Source: Chitinophagaceae bacterium
GTDB taxonomy: Bacteria > Bacteroidota > Bacteroidia > Chitinophagales > Chitinophagaceae
Direction: 5' to 3'
Assembly (NCBI GenBank): GCA_947452875.1
Contig: CANGEZ010000119.1
Location: forward strand, 1 to 6,700
DNA: 6,700 nt
Each line of letters starts with the position of its first letter. The stretch's first letter is position 1. Shown in pieces: positions 5,640 to 6,700 of this stretch. Position numbers and translations under genes: made by a program. Below the pieces are notes generated by a model. The model was not told the DNA's origin, did not search any database, and saw nothing but the letters and a program-made list of their open reading frames with translations.

Positions 5640-6700
5640 TTGAAAAGACTCTTTCTATATTCATTTTTTTCAGTGATAGCAAATGTTGCTATAGGGCAGT
5701 ACTATCTTAGAGGTGAAATCAAAGACGAGAAAAACAAGCCACTCCCTAACGCAAAGATTTTCGTACATTCTTCACGCACTTTATTTACCAGCGGAGCTTC
5801 TGCGGGCGATTTCGGAATCAATGAAAAAGTACTTTATGATTCATTGACCATTACTCTTGATGGGTATGAAAAAACTACAGTAAGGGTAAAAACTGACCAA
5901 TGGCAAAAAATCATTTTGAAATTAACGGCAGATGCGGTGAGTAAAAACCAGCCTAAGTTGATTTCTATGACTAAAGATTTGAGTCAGTCATCATTTCGAC
6001 AATGGTTTGCAGGTGATGAGACTTATTTTCAACTTGTCGAAAATGAATATGTAGAATCTGCTTTGTATCCTGCCACAGGATTTTCACTCAATGTTAATAA
6101 GGCTTCTTATAGCAATGTAAGAAGGTTTTTAAATATGAACAGTCTTGTTCCCCCCGACGCCATAAGAACCGAAGAGCTCATCAATTATTTTAATTTAAAT
6201 TATAAACAACCTCATGGCGATAGTTTGTTTGCTGTAGAATCACAGCTTACCAATTGCCCTTGGAACAACAAAGAACAGCTGCTATACGTAAACGTGAGTG
6301 CTAAAAAACTCGACTTAGATAAAGTGCCTCCAGGAAATTTTGTTTTTTTAATTGATGTATCCGGAAGTATGGATATGCCCAACCGTTTACCTTTATTGAA
6401 AGCTGCGTTTCAACTGTTTGTAAAAAACTTAAGACCTGTTGATACAATTTCAATTGTTACTTACGGAGGTTTTGTTCAAGTTTGGTTATCACCTACTTCA
6501 GGAGCAGAGAAAGAAAAAATTCTGAAATCAATCGAAGATCTAGAAGCAGAAGGAGATACTCCAGGCGAATCAGCCATTCGTGTTGCATACCAGGTGGCTA
6601 AATCAAAATTCATTAAAGGAGGAACCAACAGGGTAATCCTTGCAACTGATGGCGATTTCAATGTTGGAGAAACTTCCGAAAAAGCTTTGGATGAATTGAT
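5640..6700 (+). CDS. Secreted von Willebrand factor A protein (YfbK-like) with N-terminal regulatory-like domain, truncated by window edge
   Basis: The first 353 residues of a longer exported protein; the frame stays open to the right edge. The frame is open from base 5580 but has no ATG before the first domain. TTG at 5640 gives MKRLFLYSFFSV followed by ANVAIGQ, a good signal peptide cut before about Gln20 or Tyr21, so TTG is taken as the start. Residues about 21-100 resemble a carboxypeptidase-regulatory-like beta-sandwich, with RGEIKDEKNKPLPNAKIFV and then LDGYE. Residues about 148-188 match the vWA N-terminal module of YfbK-type proteins (FSLNVNKASYSNVRRFL, then ELINYF). The vWA domain follows, with MIDAS residues in DVSGS (Asp239, Ser241, Ser243), Thr307 in GDTPGE and Asp337 in ATDGD, so metal binding is expected. 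YfbK-like proteins often end in a further C-terminal domain, not visible here. The 68 bp upstream contain no convincing promoter or terminator. Ligand and role are unknown. Confidence 0.9.
   Translation, partial: MKRLFLYSFFSVIANVAIGQYYLRGEIKDEKNKPLPNAKIFVHSSRTLFTSGASAGDFGINEKVLYDSLTITLDGYEKTTVRVKTDQWQKIILKLTADAVSKNQPKLISMTKDLSQSSFRQWFAGDETYFQLVENEYVESALYPATGFSLNVNKASYSNVRRFLNMNSLVPPDAIRTEELINYFNLNYKQPHGDSLFAVESQLTNCPWNNKEQLLYVNVSAKKLDLDKVPPGNFVFLIDVSGSMDMPNRLPLLKAAFQLFVKNLRPVDTISIVTYGGFVQVWLSPTSGAEKEKILKSIEDLEAEGDTPGESAIRVAYQVAKSKFIKGGTNRVILATDGDFNVGETSEKALDEL

Noticed and set aside
6476..6661. Minus-strand open frame inside the vWA region.
   Set aside because: The plus strand there encodes the vWA domain with intact MIDAS motifs, so the minus frame is a shadow.

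Overview
The window looks like ordinary chromosomal DNA of a Bacteroidota (Bacteroidetes) bacterium, probably a Chitinophagales/Sphingobacteriia-type lineage. The base composition is clearly AT-rich, and start codons are preceded by A/T-rich leaders without Shine-Dalgarno motifs. The gene content also fits: a small outer-membrane beta-barrel protein, a glucosaminidase-LysM protein, an SSS-family symporter, and a von Willebrand A protein with a carboxypeptidase-regulatory-like N-terminal domain. The assignment rests on style and gene content, not on a marker gene.

Layout. Bases 3-362 are the C-terminal end of a GlcD/D-lactate-dehydrogenase-type FAD-linked oxidase. After 6 bp comes a secreted beta-barrel protein of unknown role (369-1040). 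Convergent to it, with stop codons directly abutting, is a minus-strand LOG-family (TIGR00730) nucleotide phosphoribohydrolase (1041-1577). A divergent intergenic stretch of 84 bp (1578-1661) carries a candidate minus-strand Bacteroidetes-type promoter. A tight plus-strand cluster follows: sodium:solute symporter (1662-3170), SAM-dependent O-methyltransferase (3179-3817), secreted glucosaminidase with three C-terminal LysM-like repeats (3821-5029) and hypoxanthine phosphoribosyltransferase (5035-5571), with gaps of 8, 3 and 5 bp. After 68 bp, a secreted von Willebrand factor A protein (5640 onward, TTG start) runs off the right edge.

How the genes relate. The 1662-5571 cluster is probably one transcript, but its products do not form an obvious pathway: solute uptake, small-molecule methylation, peptidoglycan trimming and purine salvage. 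It reads as a housekeeping operon. LOG and HPRT both act on nucleotide-type substrates, but they are on opposite strands and share no visible control. Every stretch longer than 84 bp is covered by a gene. I see no RNA genes, mobile elements, CRISPR arrays, long repeats or convincing intrinsic terminators. No previously undescribed system is evident; the points worth a second look are local ones, covering start-codon choice, a Na+-site substitution, an isolated perfect SD-like sequence and the architecture of the vWA protein.
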